Of a DNA stretch of 64,000 bases, positions 10,836 to 22,290 are shown piece by piece. The notes beneath the pieces are model-generated. The model saw only the letters and a program-made list of their open reading frames with translations. It did not search any database and had not been told where the DNA came from. Numbering within the stretch: the first letter of the stretch is position 1; every line of letters starts with the position of its first letter. This stretch comes from Symbiodinium microadriaticum. Taxonomy: Eukaryota > Sar > Dinophyceae > Suessiales > Symbiodiniaceae. The translations under genes were made by a program, and so were the position numbers. The stretch spans positions 125,556 to 189,555 of the forward strand of contig LSRX01000498.1 of NCBI GenBank assembly GCA_001939145.1, written 5' to 3'.

Positions 10836-11439
10836 CATCAAACAGCGGGCGCACAATAGCATCAACAACAGCACGCAACAATTTCAGTAGGACAAATGAT
10901 AATGAAGAGTCGCGGGCTCAGCAACGAAACTGAGAAAAACCGCAAAAGCAACGTCATTCGCTCGCTCTGCAACCAAGAAGCAGCTTGGAACTCAGGGCAG
11001 TTGAACCATTTGTTCCTAAGTTTCGTTGTCTGCAGTTCGAGGCTCTAAGGGCGCTCGTGCTTTCTAGCGGGGTTTGAGGTTTGAGTCTCTAAACACTAAA
11101 CCCTAAACTTATGAACCCTAAACCCTTCCAGATAACCCTAGGCCCTTATGAACCCTACAATCCTATTAATATACACCAACAAACACTAAACCCTTATAAT
11201 TACCCTAAACCCGAAACCCTCGAGGTTGACCGTTCGCTCAACTCGAATCGAATCCTCTAACCGTCGGCTTCAGGGTCGGTTGGGGCCGAGGGCTCTAACG
11301 GGTTTAGGCTTTAGGGTTTGGGGTTTAGGGTTATAGGGTAGGGTTTGGGGTTTGGGGTTTCAGGGTTTGGTGTTTAGGACCGTTTAGGATTCACACACAA
11401 CGAATCAGCAAGCAGGGTCTTGAGGGCATTATATAGCGG
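10836..11439. other. Telomere-like words in both orientations
   Basis: CCCTAAACTTATGAACCCTA-type at 11085-11225 and TTTAGGGTTTGGGGTTTAGG-type at 11300-11380, facing each other across ~80 unrelated bases. No gene. Confidence 0.6.
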
Positions 11440-12018
11440 CCTTCTTCTTCTGCGCTGGGCATAAGGTCCAAAGGACGTGCCCATTGTTAAATGAATTCAA
11501 GGGTGAAACAATTGGGAACCGGGTCCAAAGGGGTCACCTGTTGTCGAAGCCACTCGGTGACGGGTTGACGTGCTGCAGCTGGCACACCGAAACGGAGCAA
11601 AACAGGGACGCCAGTACAAGCCCGAGTCAGCAGCAAATCGACTGAGGTCAACACTTGCCGAAGCCACAGGCGGTTGGCCCGCAGATGACGAAGCCCACCA
11701 GGGCTAGGCTCAATCAACCGCACAAGAGAGCGGAAAGGGAGGACCCGGAATACAGCAAGGGGAACGGGAGGAAGGTAGCCGAGGCCCCAACGCTGTACCC
11801 AAACCGGACACAAACTACCCGACCAAGCAACAGGTGCAATGCGACCCGGTAAATCCACAGGAAACGGGACAACCGAGGGCACGAACGTGCCTGGCTCGGC
11901 CGGGGCATCGGACCCTGATGACTGGAGCACAGGGTCCTGCAGAGAGTCTACCCACTGCTACAAGGTGAGGCGAAGAACAGGCAGAGACTCCACGTGCCGA
12001 GCAAATCGAATGCTGCAA
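11440..12018 (-). pseudogene. 5'-truncated LINE copy: ORF2 C-terminus and 3' UTR
   Basis: The - strand frame 11930 to 11487 ends in CFTLEFI-stop. The big LINE ends in CFTFEFVLH-stop, and the preceding ~50 residues align: RANRLWLRQVLTSV with RAQCEWGRKLLQVF, and ARQPVTEWLRQQ with DFEPITTWVAQT. After the stop, the 3' UTR is also shared: GGCACGTC(C/G)TTT(G/C)GACCTT, then GCC and GAAGAAGAAG, at 11473 down to 11440. It lacks RT, EEP and RNase H, as expected for incomplete target-primed reverse transcription. Protein-level divergence marks it as an older or different subfamily. The 5' edge near 12018 is a guess. Confidence 0.8.
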
Positions 12019-12198
12019 AGCAACCTATATGTCGACAACTCTGATTCTAGATCCATTAACATGATAGCACTTGCCTATAGATCCTCCATCTACGCTCTCT
12101 TAGACCCTAAATACCCATTATTTGGGGGGGGGTCCAAGGAGGGCCCTGGTGCATGCACTTATCTTGAGAATCTCAATTTGCCTGGGGTTTCAGAACTT

Positions 12199-12293
12199 TA
12201 CCCATAGGCCCCTAAGTAGTTCCTTTTTTGGGATTACCTCATAGGATTCTAAGTATAAACCAAAAAAAGGAACTACTTGGGGGCCTATGGGTA
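12199..12293 (+). mobile_element. Foldback MITE family FB-A, copy 2
   Basis: TACCCATAGGCCCCTAAGTA arm and its complement; loop GGGATTACCTCATAGGATTC in the same orientation as copies 1 and 4. Confidence 0.9.
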
Positions 12294-12465
12294 AGCAACC
12301 TTATTGTAGCAATAAACCCTAAAGCCTGAACCCTGGTTGAACCACTAAACCCAGCTAAACCCAGCTCGCAAAAGCGCAGAATACCCCAAACCTAAACCCT
12401 ACTTCGCCAAGCAACAAGAGTCCGGCAGCCGATGTCACGGAAGAGTCGGAACCTCTCACCCAAAG
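12294..12465. other. CCCTAAA-like words
   Basis: AATAAACCCTAAAGCC and CAAACCTAAACCCTAC words; nothing else seen. Confidence 0.45.
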
Positions 12466-12545
12466 GGTCCTATGTACCTATATAGTAGATTGTAGGGATT
12501 CTATATCCGGAATTACCAGTATGATTTGAGGAAGTATCCTCCATA
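12466..12545 (+). repeat. Interspersed repeat FB-K, copy 1
   Basis: GTCCTATGTACCTATATAGT then AGATTG and GAGGAAGTATCCTCCAT, shared in order with 15103-15178. No clear inverted ends. Confidence 0.6.
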
Positions 12546-12956
12546 ACAGCTTTGGGAGAGGCTTTTACCTAGCATCAGACCCTTGTGTAGCTAAGACAAG
12601 CCACTTTGAAATGAGACTGTTTCAGGCCAGGCGGTGATAGGCGGTGTTTCTCGACGAAAAGACAGCATTAGGCAGCAGATTCCTTGCTGCAAAAACCTTG
12701 GAGAGGGAAACCGTGCCCAAACACAATTTCACTCAAGGACGTTAACATCCACCTTACCGTCTCGAAGCCTGCTCCCTTTTGCCTCTGCCCTCTGCCTTCC
12801 TGTATCATGTCCCACGTGCAATCCCTCAAACTCCGGAATCCACAGCCTGTAGCCCACCCTGAAACCATGCAACCCCCAAATCAGAAAATGCCTTGATGTC
12901 TCTCCTATCGGGTCTCCGGCTCAAGGGCTTTCGATCTCAAGAGTGTCACGCACGTA
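12546..12956. other. Anonymous stretch
   Basis: No telomere words. Open frames of 66-72 codons on both strands overlap each other with no domain; no gene called. Confidence 0.4.
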
Positions 12957-13132
12957 ATGTAGGGGCCTTAATAATTAAAATAGGGTTTTGGGCTCCTTCA
13001 TACGACAATACTACAAAAACGGAACTCCCAAAACAGTCTTCTGGATTCTGGTGCAGACATCCGGGCCCCATGCGGGCGCCTCCCAACAAACAGTCTTGGT
13101 AAAGTCTTACGCCCATAAATTAGGCTTCTACA
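12957..13132 (+). mobile_element. Foldback family FB-C, copy 3 (with insert)
   Basis: TGTAGGGGCCTTAATAATTA, AATAGGGTTTTGGGCTCC, and a plausible right end ATAAATTAGGCTTCTACA. Longer than other copies, so the middle may contain an insertion. Closest relative of the partial copy at 18938. Confidence 0.5.
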
Positions 13133-13194
13133 TCAACCGATCTATTCTGACGAATCAATGCGAGACCCACGAAGCTTGAAGCCTCGGTGTTCAA

Positions 13195-13205
13195 CCCCCC
13201 CCCCN
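13195..13205. other. Poly-C run ending in N
   Basis: Ten C residues then N at 13205: sequencing could not resolve the homopolymer. The open frames through it are unreliable. Confidence 0.9.
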
Positions 13206-13408
13206 CAAACACTCCTTGCCATCCGAGTTTCAGCTGCTTCCATCGGAAGAGCCCACAGACTGAGTCTCAGACATGCTGTCTTCCTGCTTTTTGTTGGGGT
13301 CTTGCTTCAAGTACATCCCTTGGACCAACGTTTCGTGGGCTGGGTGCAGTCATGCGAGCTACTTTGTTGGAAGGTCTCAACATGCGAAAAGTAGGCAGTT
13401 TGAGAATA

Positions 13409-13525
13409 TAGAGGGCCTTAGGAGTTAGCTCTTTTTTTTTGGGGGGGGGGGGGGTAGACTATAAGAAGTTTTGAGGTAGGAACTATATACAGCTGAGCAT
13501 CATACTATAATTCTGTCGGCCTCTG
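13409..13525. mobile_element. FB-C-like foldback (poly-T/poly-G expanded)
   Basis: Ends AGAGGGCC and GGCCTCT. A run of T then ~16 G near the left arm has expanded. Resembles 26627-26752 (ends AAGGGCC / CGGCCCCCT). Confidence 0.4.
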
Positions 13526-14574
13526 CATTAGGCTTTCAGGGCAAGGCTTCAAGCTCCGTGGCTTGGGGTCTTCAATTTTAGGGGTGCACTGTGGCTGAAA
13601 ACTCAGGCGTTTTCGATTTCGGTAGTTCTGTTGGGGTCTTTGTGCAGGAGGTTCCGTTGGGGAACCTAAAAAACAGGGACCCTGCTTTAAAGAACTACCC
13701 ATCTGGGGATCTGGGGTCCGGGCAGCGGTGGATCGATATATGACAGGTTCCGCGGTCCTTTCAAACTACCTCAAAACAAAAACCGACGTGCGGACAACGA
13801 CACATGCATTCAGGTCGCAGGTCGCTTTTTCGATCCCTACCGAAATGAAAGCCTCGATGTTAAGCGGTTTAGGGTTTAGGGTTCAGGGTTAAGCCCTGTC
13901 AAGCCCCTACATAAGGCCCTTGCATCAAAGCCCTTTAGAGCGCGCCTGGGCTGCACTGCCCGCTGCACTACCCACTGCGCTGCCCAGCTGCAGCAAAGAT
14001 CGGGGACCACCAGAAGAATCCTGCATCTTATTGGGCTGACGATGATCATACTGTCATACTTACGATATTTTAAGAGGCTTTAAAGGGCCAACCTAGCTGT
14101 TCTTCTTGTTTGCTTTTTGTTGGATTTGGGGTTTAGGGTATGGGTATAGGGTTTTCTTCAGATCATGGGAATTTAGGGATTTAGAGGATTAGAATTTTGG
14201 GGCTTTAGGTTTAGGGGTTTAGGATCTGGTGTTTAGGTGTTTCGTGGTGGTTTCGGGATTGACCGAAGGTTCCATATGTTTCTGTACTGGGTTTTAGGGT
14301 TCAGGGTTTTAGGGCTTCAGGGTCTAAGGGCTTTGGGGATTTTGAAGGTGCAATTTTACCTACGCCTATACTGCATGTGCAGAATCTCGAATCGTCTTAC
14401 TTGCTCCTAGGTCAAGAGATGGAAACCATAAACCCTAAACTCCTAGACCCTACACCCTAAACCCCTAAAGCCCTAAACCCTAAACAAGCCTACAAGGGCG
14501 AAACTCCTGCAGCCCAAACCCGCAACCTCCAAGGCCCTCAAGTCGTTGCAAGAACCTTCGTAACAATGCTATAT
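13526..14574. other. Anonymous stretch with telomere-like words
   Basis: GGTTTAGGGTTTAGGGTTCA at 13866-13890, degenerate TTTAGGG words 14120-14345, and CCCTAAA words 14430-14490. No gene. Confidence 0.5.
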
Positions 14575-14677
14575 GGATAGTTCTCAACATTAGGGTCCCC
14601 TTTTTGGGGGTCCCCAAAATAGTACGACACCCTTATGCAAAGGACCCTAACTGGGATCCGAATCTAAAGAACTCCCC
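14575..14677 (+). mobile_element. Foldback MITE family FB-D, copy 1
   Basis: GGATAGTTCTCAACATTAGG at the left and CTAAAGAACTCCCC at the right. Interior TCCCCAAAATAGTACG(A/G)CAC is shared with the copy at 22581. Confidence 0.75.
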
Positions 14678-14799
14678 TTATGGCAACCCCAAGCCCAAAG
14701 TGTATGACCCAAACCATGACCAGGGGTCGTGGCCTAAGACCCAGCAGGAACCAAACTCAACTTTGCTTGATTTATGAAGCTTCGCCTGGGGTGTACCCT

Positions 14800-15090
14800 C
14801 AACCACTAAACCCTAAAACCCTAAAGCCCTAAACCCCTAAACCCTGAACCCCTAAACCCTTAACCCTTAAACCCTACATTGGGACATAGTGTTCAGGTTC
14901 TGGGGGTTTAGGGCCAGTTTAAATCCCGCCCCCCCCCCCCCCCNTCTGAAGTTCGGGCAGAGCTTGGGACGACGAGCTTGGGGCTTAGGATTTAGGGCTT
15001 AAAGGGTTTAGGGTTTAGGGCTTAGGGTTGAGGGTTTAAAGGGTTTTGGGCTTAGGGCTTATGGTTGAGGGTTTAGGGTTTGGAGCCTTG
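14800..15090. repeat. Opposed telomere-like blocks around a poly-C/N
   Basis: CCCTAAAACCCTAAAGCCCT at 14802-14875 faces GGGTTTAGGGTTTAGGGCTT at 14985-15085. A C17-type run ends in N at 14944. An assembly join between oppositely oriented repeats is possible. Confidence 0.7.
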
Positions 15091-15102
15091 AACTTTAGGT
15101 TA

Positions 15103-15178
15103 CGTCCTATGTACCTACATAGTAGATTGCGTTTGTATAAGAGGAAGTACTATGATGAGTTAGGGAAGTATCCCCCAT
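15103..15178 (+). repeat. Interspersed repeat FB-K, copy 2
   Basis: GTCCTATGTACCTACATAGT then AGATTG and GGGAAGTATCCCCCAT; matches 12466-12545. Confidence 0.6.
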
Positions 15179-15311
15179 CGGACCTTTTGGGTCTGGTAGG
15201 AAAGAGGCACTGCAAGAGTTGTATGGGGAGTGAGGGGCTTAGGCCGCTGCTCAAGCTCGAGCTTCAACTCGAAAGCCTTTTCAACCCTGAACTACAACTA
15301 TCTTACCCTAG

Positions 15312-15381
15312 AAGGGTCCAAGTAGTCCTTATTTTATGGCTTTTGGTACCCAAAAACCCTCTAATAATATCTGGACCCTTA
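15312..15381 (+). mobile_element. TIR repeat FB-L, copy 1
   Basis: Ends AAGGGTCCAAGTAG and TATCTGGACCCTT; interior TTATGGCTTTTGGTACCCAA. The same 70-base element occurs on the opposite strand at 62361-62433. Confidence 0.75.
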
Positions 15382-15485
15382 AGGCTAACACTGCTAAACA
15401 CTGGGGGGAATCGAGCATTGCAACGTTCACAGAATGAAGAGCAGCAGCAGCTTCACCTCGGACAACAAGCCTCAAAACTCACAAT

Positions 15486-15591
15486 ATACCTGTAATCTCC
15501 ATTGTAGTTCCCTTTTTTGGTTAAACCAATTATATGTTTAGGAGCCCATAAAAGTGACACCAACAAGGCACTGCAATGGAAACTATAGGTA
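15486..15591 (+). mobile_element. Foldback MITE family FB-F, copy 1
   Basis: Left TCCATTGTAGTTCCCTTTTT, right CACTGCAATGGAAACTATAG; relative at 33160. An open frame (15046-15495) ending inside it is a chance frame across three repeats. Confidence 0.7.
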
Positions 15592-16522
15592 CTGTTGAGA
15601 AGCAAGAGTGTGTATCTGCTTGGGCTCGTTATGTAGATCCGCTGTGCGCTCGAGTTGGTTGCTCCAGTGAATCACATCGAACAAATCGCGCCCACACCAC
15701 GTTGAACTGCCTGAAGCCCGAAACCGGAATAACATCTGAAACCCTAACAAACCAGACACCTAACAGAAATTACAAAGCGCACGGGAAGCCAAAAAAAACA
15801 CCACAAAGACAGAACTACACCTTCAATACCAAAACAACACATTAATTAAATACCAGACAACAAGGGACTCCGAAAGCGCTTAAGTCCAATGTCCTGCAGA
15901 TCTCTCAGCGTCCGGACGTTCCTCCTGTCACCGCGATCCTGAAGACTTTGAGGTTGTTACGAAACTTTAGGCAGGTTTCCGGTGTGAATAAGGGTTTAGG
16001 GCAATGGGTACAGACTTTCTGCTCTTTACCTCTTGCGGGAAACGCAGACGCGAATAGGGGATAAAGAAGAGTGCTCGAGAGCCTGGCCTAGGATACCTAG
16101 TCTTTTAGGTTGAGCTTGTTTGGTTCAAGGTGGATGACATCGGCAGAAGTTGACGCAGCACTGCAGGAAGCACCGTGGATCTCTGAAATCTGAAAACCAC
16201 TCACAGACCTACTCTGCTCAAGACGGTCAGTACCTAAACCTGAAACCCTCGAACCCATGAAACCCTACACCCAACCAACCTGAAAGCCTCAAAACATCTC
16301 GAAACCTGAACCCCAAACACCCTAAACCCTATCCCCCAAACACCCCTGGCCTCGGAACTGCCAGCACCGGAGCCCTGAAACAGGGCAGCTTGCGGTTTGG
16401 GGCCCATGGAGGATTTTTACAATTGCAAACACGACTATGACTATTACTAGTATCACTGTATTATTGCGATTAAAAGTACGACTTGTCTTTGCGGTACTAC
16501 ATATGTACTACTATGAAACTAT
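15592..16522. other. Anonymous stretch
   Basis: An 89-codon + frame (15576-15845), rich in Asn/Thr/Lys at its end, has no recognisable motif. CCCTAAA-like words at 16230-16350. No gene called. Confidence 0.4.
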
Positions 16523-16600
16523 CCCTAACCTCCCAGGTACCTACTATATAGGGCCCTAGGGGCTCTAGTACCCTATATAGTAGGTACCTGGGAGGTTGGG
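16523..16600 (-). mobile_element. Foldback MITE family FB-B, copy 2 (centre inverted)
   Basis: CCCTAACCTCCCAGGTACCT arm with complementary right arm. The centre GGGGCTCTAGTACCC is the reverse complement of the centre in copies 1, 3 and 4, so it inserted in the opposite orientation. Confidence 0.88.
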
Positions 16601-16680
16601 GTATGATGACGAATCGGGGCTCGGCTTTCCGTTTGCTCGGTGCAGGGAGGCCGGGTAGCACCTAGTCGAGGAGATGGCTC

Positions 16681-16885
16681 TAGGGTTTAGGGTTTAGGGT
16701 TTCGGGTTTCGGGTTTAGGGTTTAGGGTTTCGGGTTTAGGGTTTAGGGTTTAGGGTTTCCGGTTTCGGGTTTCGGGTTTAGGGTGCCATTATGAGACCTG
16801 CTGTGGAGCCTCGTGTCCTCACGAACAAAAGCCGAGGCCTGCGCATGTTCAGAGGCGGGGTCTAGGGTTTATAGGGTTTAGGGCT
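16681..16885 (+). repeat. TTTAGGG/TTTCGGG alternating telomere-like block
   Basis: 16681-16790 alternates GGGTTTAGGG with GGGTTTCGGG. It is among the least degenerate blocks in the window. A further short block lies at 16860-16885. Confidence 0.8.
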
Positions 16886-18618
16886 ACCTCACGTGCTATG
16901 AGCATGGCTCTGGGGTTGACGGTCTGTTCTTTACCCGGTTTCGGGAAGAGTTGGATCCTGGCTTGGGGGATTCGAGCCGAAGGCGAGATCGAAAGAGAGA
17001 GAGGCACCAAATGGCCAAAACCCGGAGCCCAAAGACCTTCTGATTTAGCGTTTAGGGTTTAACACACATATGAAGCAGATAGCTTGAATTCGGAGAAATA
17101 AGCGAATTCGAAACCACTCAGCTTTCACTGAAGAAACTGACTTCAATGAGCAAAACCCCAAATCAGCACGTTAACAACTCCGACATCATCCAAAACCTGC
17201 TTCGAGTCACAACGCACAGCATGATGTAGGAGCCCAGCTCCAAACCAGCCAATGCCCCCAGAAATCCGTCGGTGTAGGAATTCTAGGGGCCTTGATAGGG
17301 CTCAGCGCTAGCTAAAACGGAGTTCCCAATTCCGAAACCCACTCCAAGGTACTAGAACCCGAACCCCACAACCCGAACTAAACCCTAAACCCATACCCTA
17401 GACGCCACGGACGTCAAACAAAAGCGCCTTCGACCACCGTGAGAAGGAGCTGCCTCCCTGGAACCAGGCTCATTTGTGGATTCAGAGTGGGTTAGGGGTT
17501 TTGGGTTTGCGATTAGGGTAAGGGGTTTGGGGTTCGAAGGTGGTTAGGGTCTAGAACTAGGCAGTTACATGGGGCACAGGATTCAGGGATGGGCAACCTT
17601 TGTACACCCCAAAAGAGTCTGAGTCCTCAAGTACTCAACACCTACTCCGAGACCTACACGGGGTTGTTGGCGTGGGAGCTGCAGCAGGTTGTTTCGAATG
17701 TGAAAACATTCCATGGTAAGGCTAGGTGGGCTCATGATATTGCCGAGACAGATGTGTGTACTGCGGTCTATGCCGATTCGAGTTGCTGCTGAGGGACATG
17801 CGCCACTCATCGGAGCAAGCGGCTGAACAGCTGTCCCGTCTTCGGCTTATGGGTAGAAACCGTGCAGACACAAATTTAAAATGTTGCGGGTATAACCCTA
17901 AACCCTAAACCCGACCTCATCCCCTTATCCCTCTCAATAACCGCATGAACGCTCAATCCGAAGACAGAGTCTGTACAGGGATACACAGGTTCATGAAGCT
18001 AAAGTCCTGGTTTCATCACCCCTGTCTCACTGACCCTCCGGTATTGGGGTCCTCAGACCTTGAACCATAGAGTACCTCTATAGACCCCTCAAATACAACG
18101 CACACTTGTGTAGAACAGTTTTCTAACCCAAAAGTAAGCCATCTAGCCGTAGGACCCTTATAACAAGCCATATCAAAACCACATACGGACCCTTATGGAA
18201 CGTTGTAGTGAAACAAAATAGAAGAACAGGGCCCTTGCGAAACTACCCAAAATCCCTGAACCTCCAACCGCCGACCCCTATCAACAAAACCCTCATGGTG
18301 TTTATGCCTCCACCCCGGCCCTGACGAAATTCCAAACTACCACCCTGCGGAAGTGAAGGTTTCAGGCACCCTACGTCGACCCGAGACCCCCAGACCCTGA
18401 AACCCGAACCCTACCTGTAGCCGAAAAACCCAACCTGTTTTTGGGCCTCCTTAATATGTATGGCTGCATGGTTTCTATATACGGTTCCTTAAAAAGGTAG
18501 GTCTGTTGGGCCACTGGTAAGCCCTGACATAACGCCGCCTCCGACTCGGACATGGATCCGTACTGGGACCTCGAAGAATCAAGCTCCGTGATTCCGATGA
18601 GATGAGTACGCCTGCAAG
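16886..18618. other. Anonymous stretch
   Basis: No gene recognised. Telomere words at 17045-17060, 17340-17395, 17480-17550 and 17893-17912. Open frames at 17583-17810 on both strands overlap; unsupported. Confidence 0.4.
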
Positions 18619-18713
18619 GTTATGACAGGCAGTTGGGTTTAGGGTTTAGGGATGCTTGAAGGATGAAAGCAGTTATGACAGGTAGTTGGGTTTAGGGTTT
18701 AGGGACGCCTCGT
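18619..18713 (+). repeat. 53-bp direct tandem duplication containing TTTAGGG
   Basis: GTTATGACAGG(C/T)AGTTGG followed by GTTTAGGGTTTAGGGA occurs twice with period 53 and about one mismatch. A recent local duplication including the telomere words. Confidence 0.85.
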
Positions 18714-18937
18714 AGGCCTGGGGCGGCTAGCGGCGTATAAGGCATAAGGTTTACTGTATGGTGCAGGCTCCAACTTCTGGGCACAGAGTTTAGACTTCAT
18801 GGCTTCATGTGCAGGTTGGAGGCTGGCAATCGAAGACGCCCTAAACCCTAAACCCTAAACTTCCTAAACCTGGGGTTGAGAGGCAGACGGGTGCAGTAGT
18901 ATTTCACGTGGGGTTAGGCAGCTTCGGAACAAAATGT

Positions 18938-19020
18938 CGAGGCCTTGATAAATAGACTGGGGTTTTGGGCTCCTTCACAGTATAGTTACAACAAGGATAC
19001 CTGTTCAGGCTTCTATAATA
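18938..19020 (+). mobile_element. Foldback family FB-C, partial copy
   Basis: GAGGCCTTGATAAATAGACT, GGGGTTTTGGGCTCCTTCA and right end TGTTCAGGCTTCTATA; shares the GGCTCCTTCA variant with 12957. Confidence 0.55.
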
Positions 19021-20100
19021 CAGCTGTAGCCTGTCACCTGACATTCGTGCCTACATGCCTGCTTTGAACTATCCATCCTCCTCGCCTGGCTTGCTGCCTA
19101 TCCATCTTTACCTTCTTGCTGTCTATGTCCACATAAGTAACCAACCATCTTATCGCCGTGCCTAATTCAAATTGTCTGGCTGTGCGGCTTTGTGCGAACA
19201 AATTCGGAAATATGCCCATCTGTCTCTGTGTACCTGTGATCTGTCCATCTGACTTCCTGACTGGTTTGCAGTGACCTAGAACCGCAACGCTTCAAACCCC
19301 AAACATCGTGTCTTTGTGTGTGTGTGTGTGTCTCGTCCTTCTGTACATGTGCTTATACTAAGTGGTCTTCTTTTGGTTTGATGGGTCTTTCCTTATTTTG
19401 ACACAGGCTGCTGCATCCTTGTTTGTCTTGATAAGTGTTACAATGTCTTTTTTCAGACATTTCAATGTTTTCAACAGACTTTAATTAAGCACATTTCAGC
19501 ATGTTTGCAAGATTCAACTGTGCATAACATCCAAGAAAAATTTCTTTTGTTCTGCAATTAGAGTCTTCACGCATCTCTACAACTCGGTACAAGTCATTCA
19601 GAATCTGTTGAAGTCTGACCTTGTCGCGAACTATGTTTGTTCGTCTTCCTGTGTCTGTGTCGACTTTGCTTGTCTTATTCGGCAATGGGTCGGGTTTGAA
19701 GCCGTGATGTTCTAGGTCATTAGCTGCAACTGCCAACTGGTTGCTTGCTATGTAGCAGGCTACCCATCTGCTAGAAATCTGTCTAGCCATCTACTACAGA
19801 TCTTTAAGGTTATAAGGGTTCTGACGCACGGAAGCGCCGGTGTCACAACATACTCCCAGCTGTTTCGACGAAAACACACCGAACTATGTACCATGAGGGT
19901 TTAGGTTTTAGGGTTAAAACCCAGATGGTATAATAACCGACCTGGCTCTAGACACGAGCGCGCGAAGTCCAAAGTCCGATATGAAACCAACGGCCAAGTA
20001 GAAAGTCCGGAACCTGTGCCCTTTCGGGTCCTGATCATATGCAGCCGCAGAAACACAAGCCTAAACCCTAAACCCTAGACCGTGAGCCCACAGCCCTAAA
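19021..20100. other. Pyrimidine-rich anonymous region, possible - strand coding relic
   Basis: CTGTCTATCCATC-like words at 19070-19260 and (TG)n at 19312-19332. The 101-codon - frame (19790 to 19485) starts with ATG, has normal composition and no low-complexity run, but I recognise no domain. It could be a decayed exon or chance. No splice context assessed. Confidence 0.3.
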
Positions 20101-20244
20101 CTCCTCTAGAAAGTCGTCGGATTCAGGCGCAGACATGCCACTGCTGTCTGGGAGGATGATGTGGTACAACTCCACCGCCCTCGAGCTTCAGCTATCGCTC
20201 CCAAGGTCATGTTTAGATCTATGTGTTGGGCCAGAGTACCACAT

Positions 20245-20346
20245 GGGTAGTTCTCTAAATTGGGGTCACTTTTACGGTCCTTTTTATAGGGGTGCCGTAG
20301 TGAATTGGGGGACCTCAAAAGAGGTCCCTAATCTGGAGAACTACCC
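20245..20346 (-). mobile_element. Foldback MITE family FB-D, copy 2 (loop inverted)
   Basis: GGGTAGTTCTCTAAATTGGG and right arm ATCTGGAGAACTACCC. The loop GGGGTGCCGTAGTGAATT is the reverse complement of the TAGTACGGCACCC loop in copies 1 and 3. Confidence 0.85.
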
Positions 20347-20730
20347 AAAAGCTTCTCAACGGGAAAGAGAGCGAATGATGAAGTTCTCATGACCAACTCG
20401 CGCCGACCGATCTGTGTTGACAGATTAAGCATCCTGCACCACACCAACACACCAACATTGAGCATGTGGACACCCTCGTCAGACATAAACATCATGTGGA
20501 AAGTATGGGGCTGTACCGAGCTTGAACAACTGTCCGTCGTTTCCCAGTATCGCTGCTCTCATGATTCAGAAGATGCAACAAATACGCAACAGGCAGAACA
20601 ACAAGAGACATCACTGCTGGTGACACGCCTATGACGTGATGCTGACCATTGATGATGATGGTGAAGGAGATGCAGGTGACGACAGCTGTGAGGAGAAAGA
20701 AGTACACAAGAAGCAGCAAGTTGCAGCAAC
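20347..20730. other. Anonymous stretch
   Basis: Nothing recognised. An 81-codon + frame at 20389-20634 has no motif. Confidence 0.35.
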
Positions 20731-20930
20731 CGTCGTCGTCGTCGTCACAGTGGTCGTTGTAGTTCTGGAAGTCTCAGTCGCTGTCGCAGTCGTACAGCAG
20801 CAATAGGAGTAGGAGTCGGAGTAGAAGTGAATGTAAGAGTAGGAGTAGGAGTGGAAGTAAGCGTAGGAGTAGGAGGAGTAGGAAGAGGAAGACGAGGAGG
20901 AGGCGCAGTGGTGGAGGTGGTAGTGGTCGC
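20731..20930. repeat. (GTC)n and (GTAGGA)n microsatellite
   Basis: GTCGTCGTCGTC at 20732-20745, then GAGTAGGAGTAGGAGT variants at 20805-20900 and GAGGAGG. Open frames of Leu/Val/Gly runs are artefacts. Confidence 0.85.
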
Positions 20931-21620
20931 GGTAGTGTCAGGTGGACATCGGTTCCACCACCACGATAATATATGGCGGCATCTTGAACGTCATGAGTTC
21001 CATGACAGGCACGAACCAACACCAGTAAAACCGTTCAACGCAAAGCTTTGACAAGAGCTCCACATGCTGGGGCTCCCCGCACAGTGAGGCCAGCAGAATC
21101 ACAGATTGTGACGGGTAGCCTTGGTGTGAGTATGGTGCCAGGGTCGAACTGAGTCAAACTGACTGGCGACTGGGAGATGTACCCATGTCACGAAGCATGC
21201 TAGCTGAAGAACCTTGCGTCGCAACGATACCATACCGCGACACCACGACCCGCTTCGTTCTCTTACTACAGCACACTACCCATGCATGTTGTCACCTCAA
21301 AGAGGGGTATATACCAACTACACGATACAGTCTAGGTAACTGTATCTCGGAACTAAGCCGCCTCCTTCTATTACTTCGGCTGAGGAGTTCAAGGTTGAGG
21401 GGTTAGGATACGGCGTTTTATGGCATTGGTTCCTCCACCCTTAGAAAGGCCAGATTCTGAACTCCAAATACTCAAGCCTACACCCTATATCGTAAATCCT
21501 AAATCCTCAGCCCCAAACAGTAAACCCTAAAGCCTTTACATCCTGAAAGACTCAGAGATGGAGTCCCGACATTCCGTAGATGGATGCAAGTTTATGGGGG
21601 TTAGGGGTGTTTTAGGACTC
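20931..21620. other. Anonymous stretch
   Basis: No gene. A few CCCTAAA words at 21480-21535. Confidence 0.4.
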
Positions 21621-21739
21621 TAACCCTGAGGCTCCATGTACCTGTGTAGTATGTACCTGTTAACTAAGCCCTAAAGTAGTCCCTATATAGGTACTGTAAG
21701 GCCCAAGTAAAAACTGTATCGGTGCATGGAGCCTTAGGG
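21621..21739 (+). mobile_element. Foldback family FB-E, copy 2
   Basis: Arms CTGAGGCTCCATGTACCTG and GCATGGAGCCTTAGGG; internal AAAGTAGTCCCTATATAGGT. The best paired ends in the family. Confidence 0.85.
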
Positions 21740-21919
21740 TAAGGGATATCGCTTTGTTGAGGATCCTTCTCAAAGAGCCTGGTGCGAGGTGATTCGGGAA
21801 TTCGGAAGATCGGATGACCTCCCCAAAGGGAAATTAACCACCCCGACCCAAAAACACCCAAAGCCCTAAACCCGTAAACGGTTTCGGGCCATTAAACTCT
21901 AAACTGAACCCCCAAAACC

Positions 21920-22027
21920 TGATATACAAAACGTAATAACAATAATTGTTAACAATAATAATCATCATAATACATAATGATAATACGTAACAATAATAAT
22001 AATTATTATTATTACAGTAATAAAAAC
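21920..22027. repeat. (AAT)n-type microsatellite
   Basis: AATAATAATTATTATTATTA runs, including an AAT/ATT palindrome at about 21988-22012. Confidence 0.85.
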
Positions 22028-22174
22028 AAAAGCGCCATGGAGCGAGGCCGGAGTGCCAGACTTCTTCTGAAAGAGCTGGGAGATCTGGCTGGCACCTGGT
22101 CTGCCCAGAATCGAAACGAGCTGAGACTGTTTTAAAAGGACTACAGGAGCCTCCTGGTAGCCTCAAAAAGGGGA

Positions 22175-22290
22175 CCCTAAACCCTAAACCCTGAACCCTA
22201 AATCCCTGAACCCAACACCCTAGACCCTACACCTCTAAACCCGAAACCCTAAACCCAAGGTTTCGATTTTGGGGTTCGGGGTTTAGGACT
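22175..22290. repeat. CCCTAAA block followed by inverted TTTAGGG words
   Basis: ACCCTAAACCCTAAACCCTG at 22172-22255, then GGGGTTCGGGGTTTAGGACT; degenerate. Confidence 0.65.

Noticed and set aside
10295..10890. Thr/Val/Leu/Ala/Gly-rich open frames on both strands
   Set aside because: Generated by (ACC)n and (CAG)n triplets; all frames are open together.
15046..15495. 149-codon + frame
   Set aside because: It runs through telomere-like words, FB-K, FB-L and the start of FB-F; chance concatenation of repeats.
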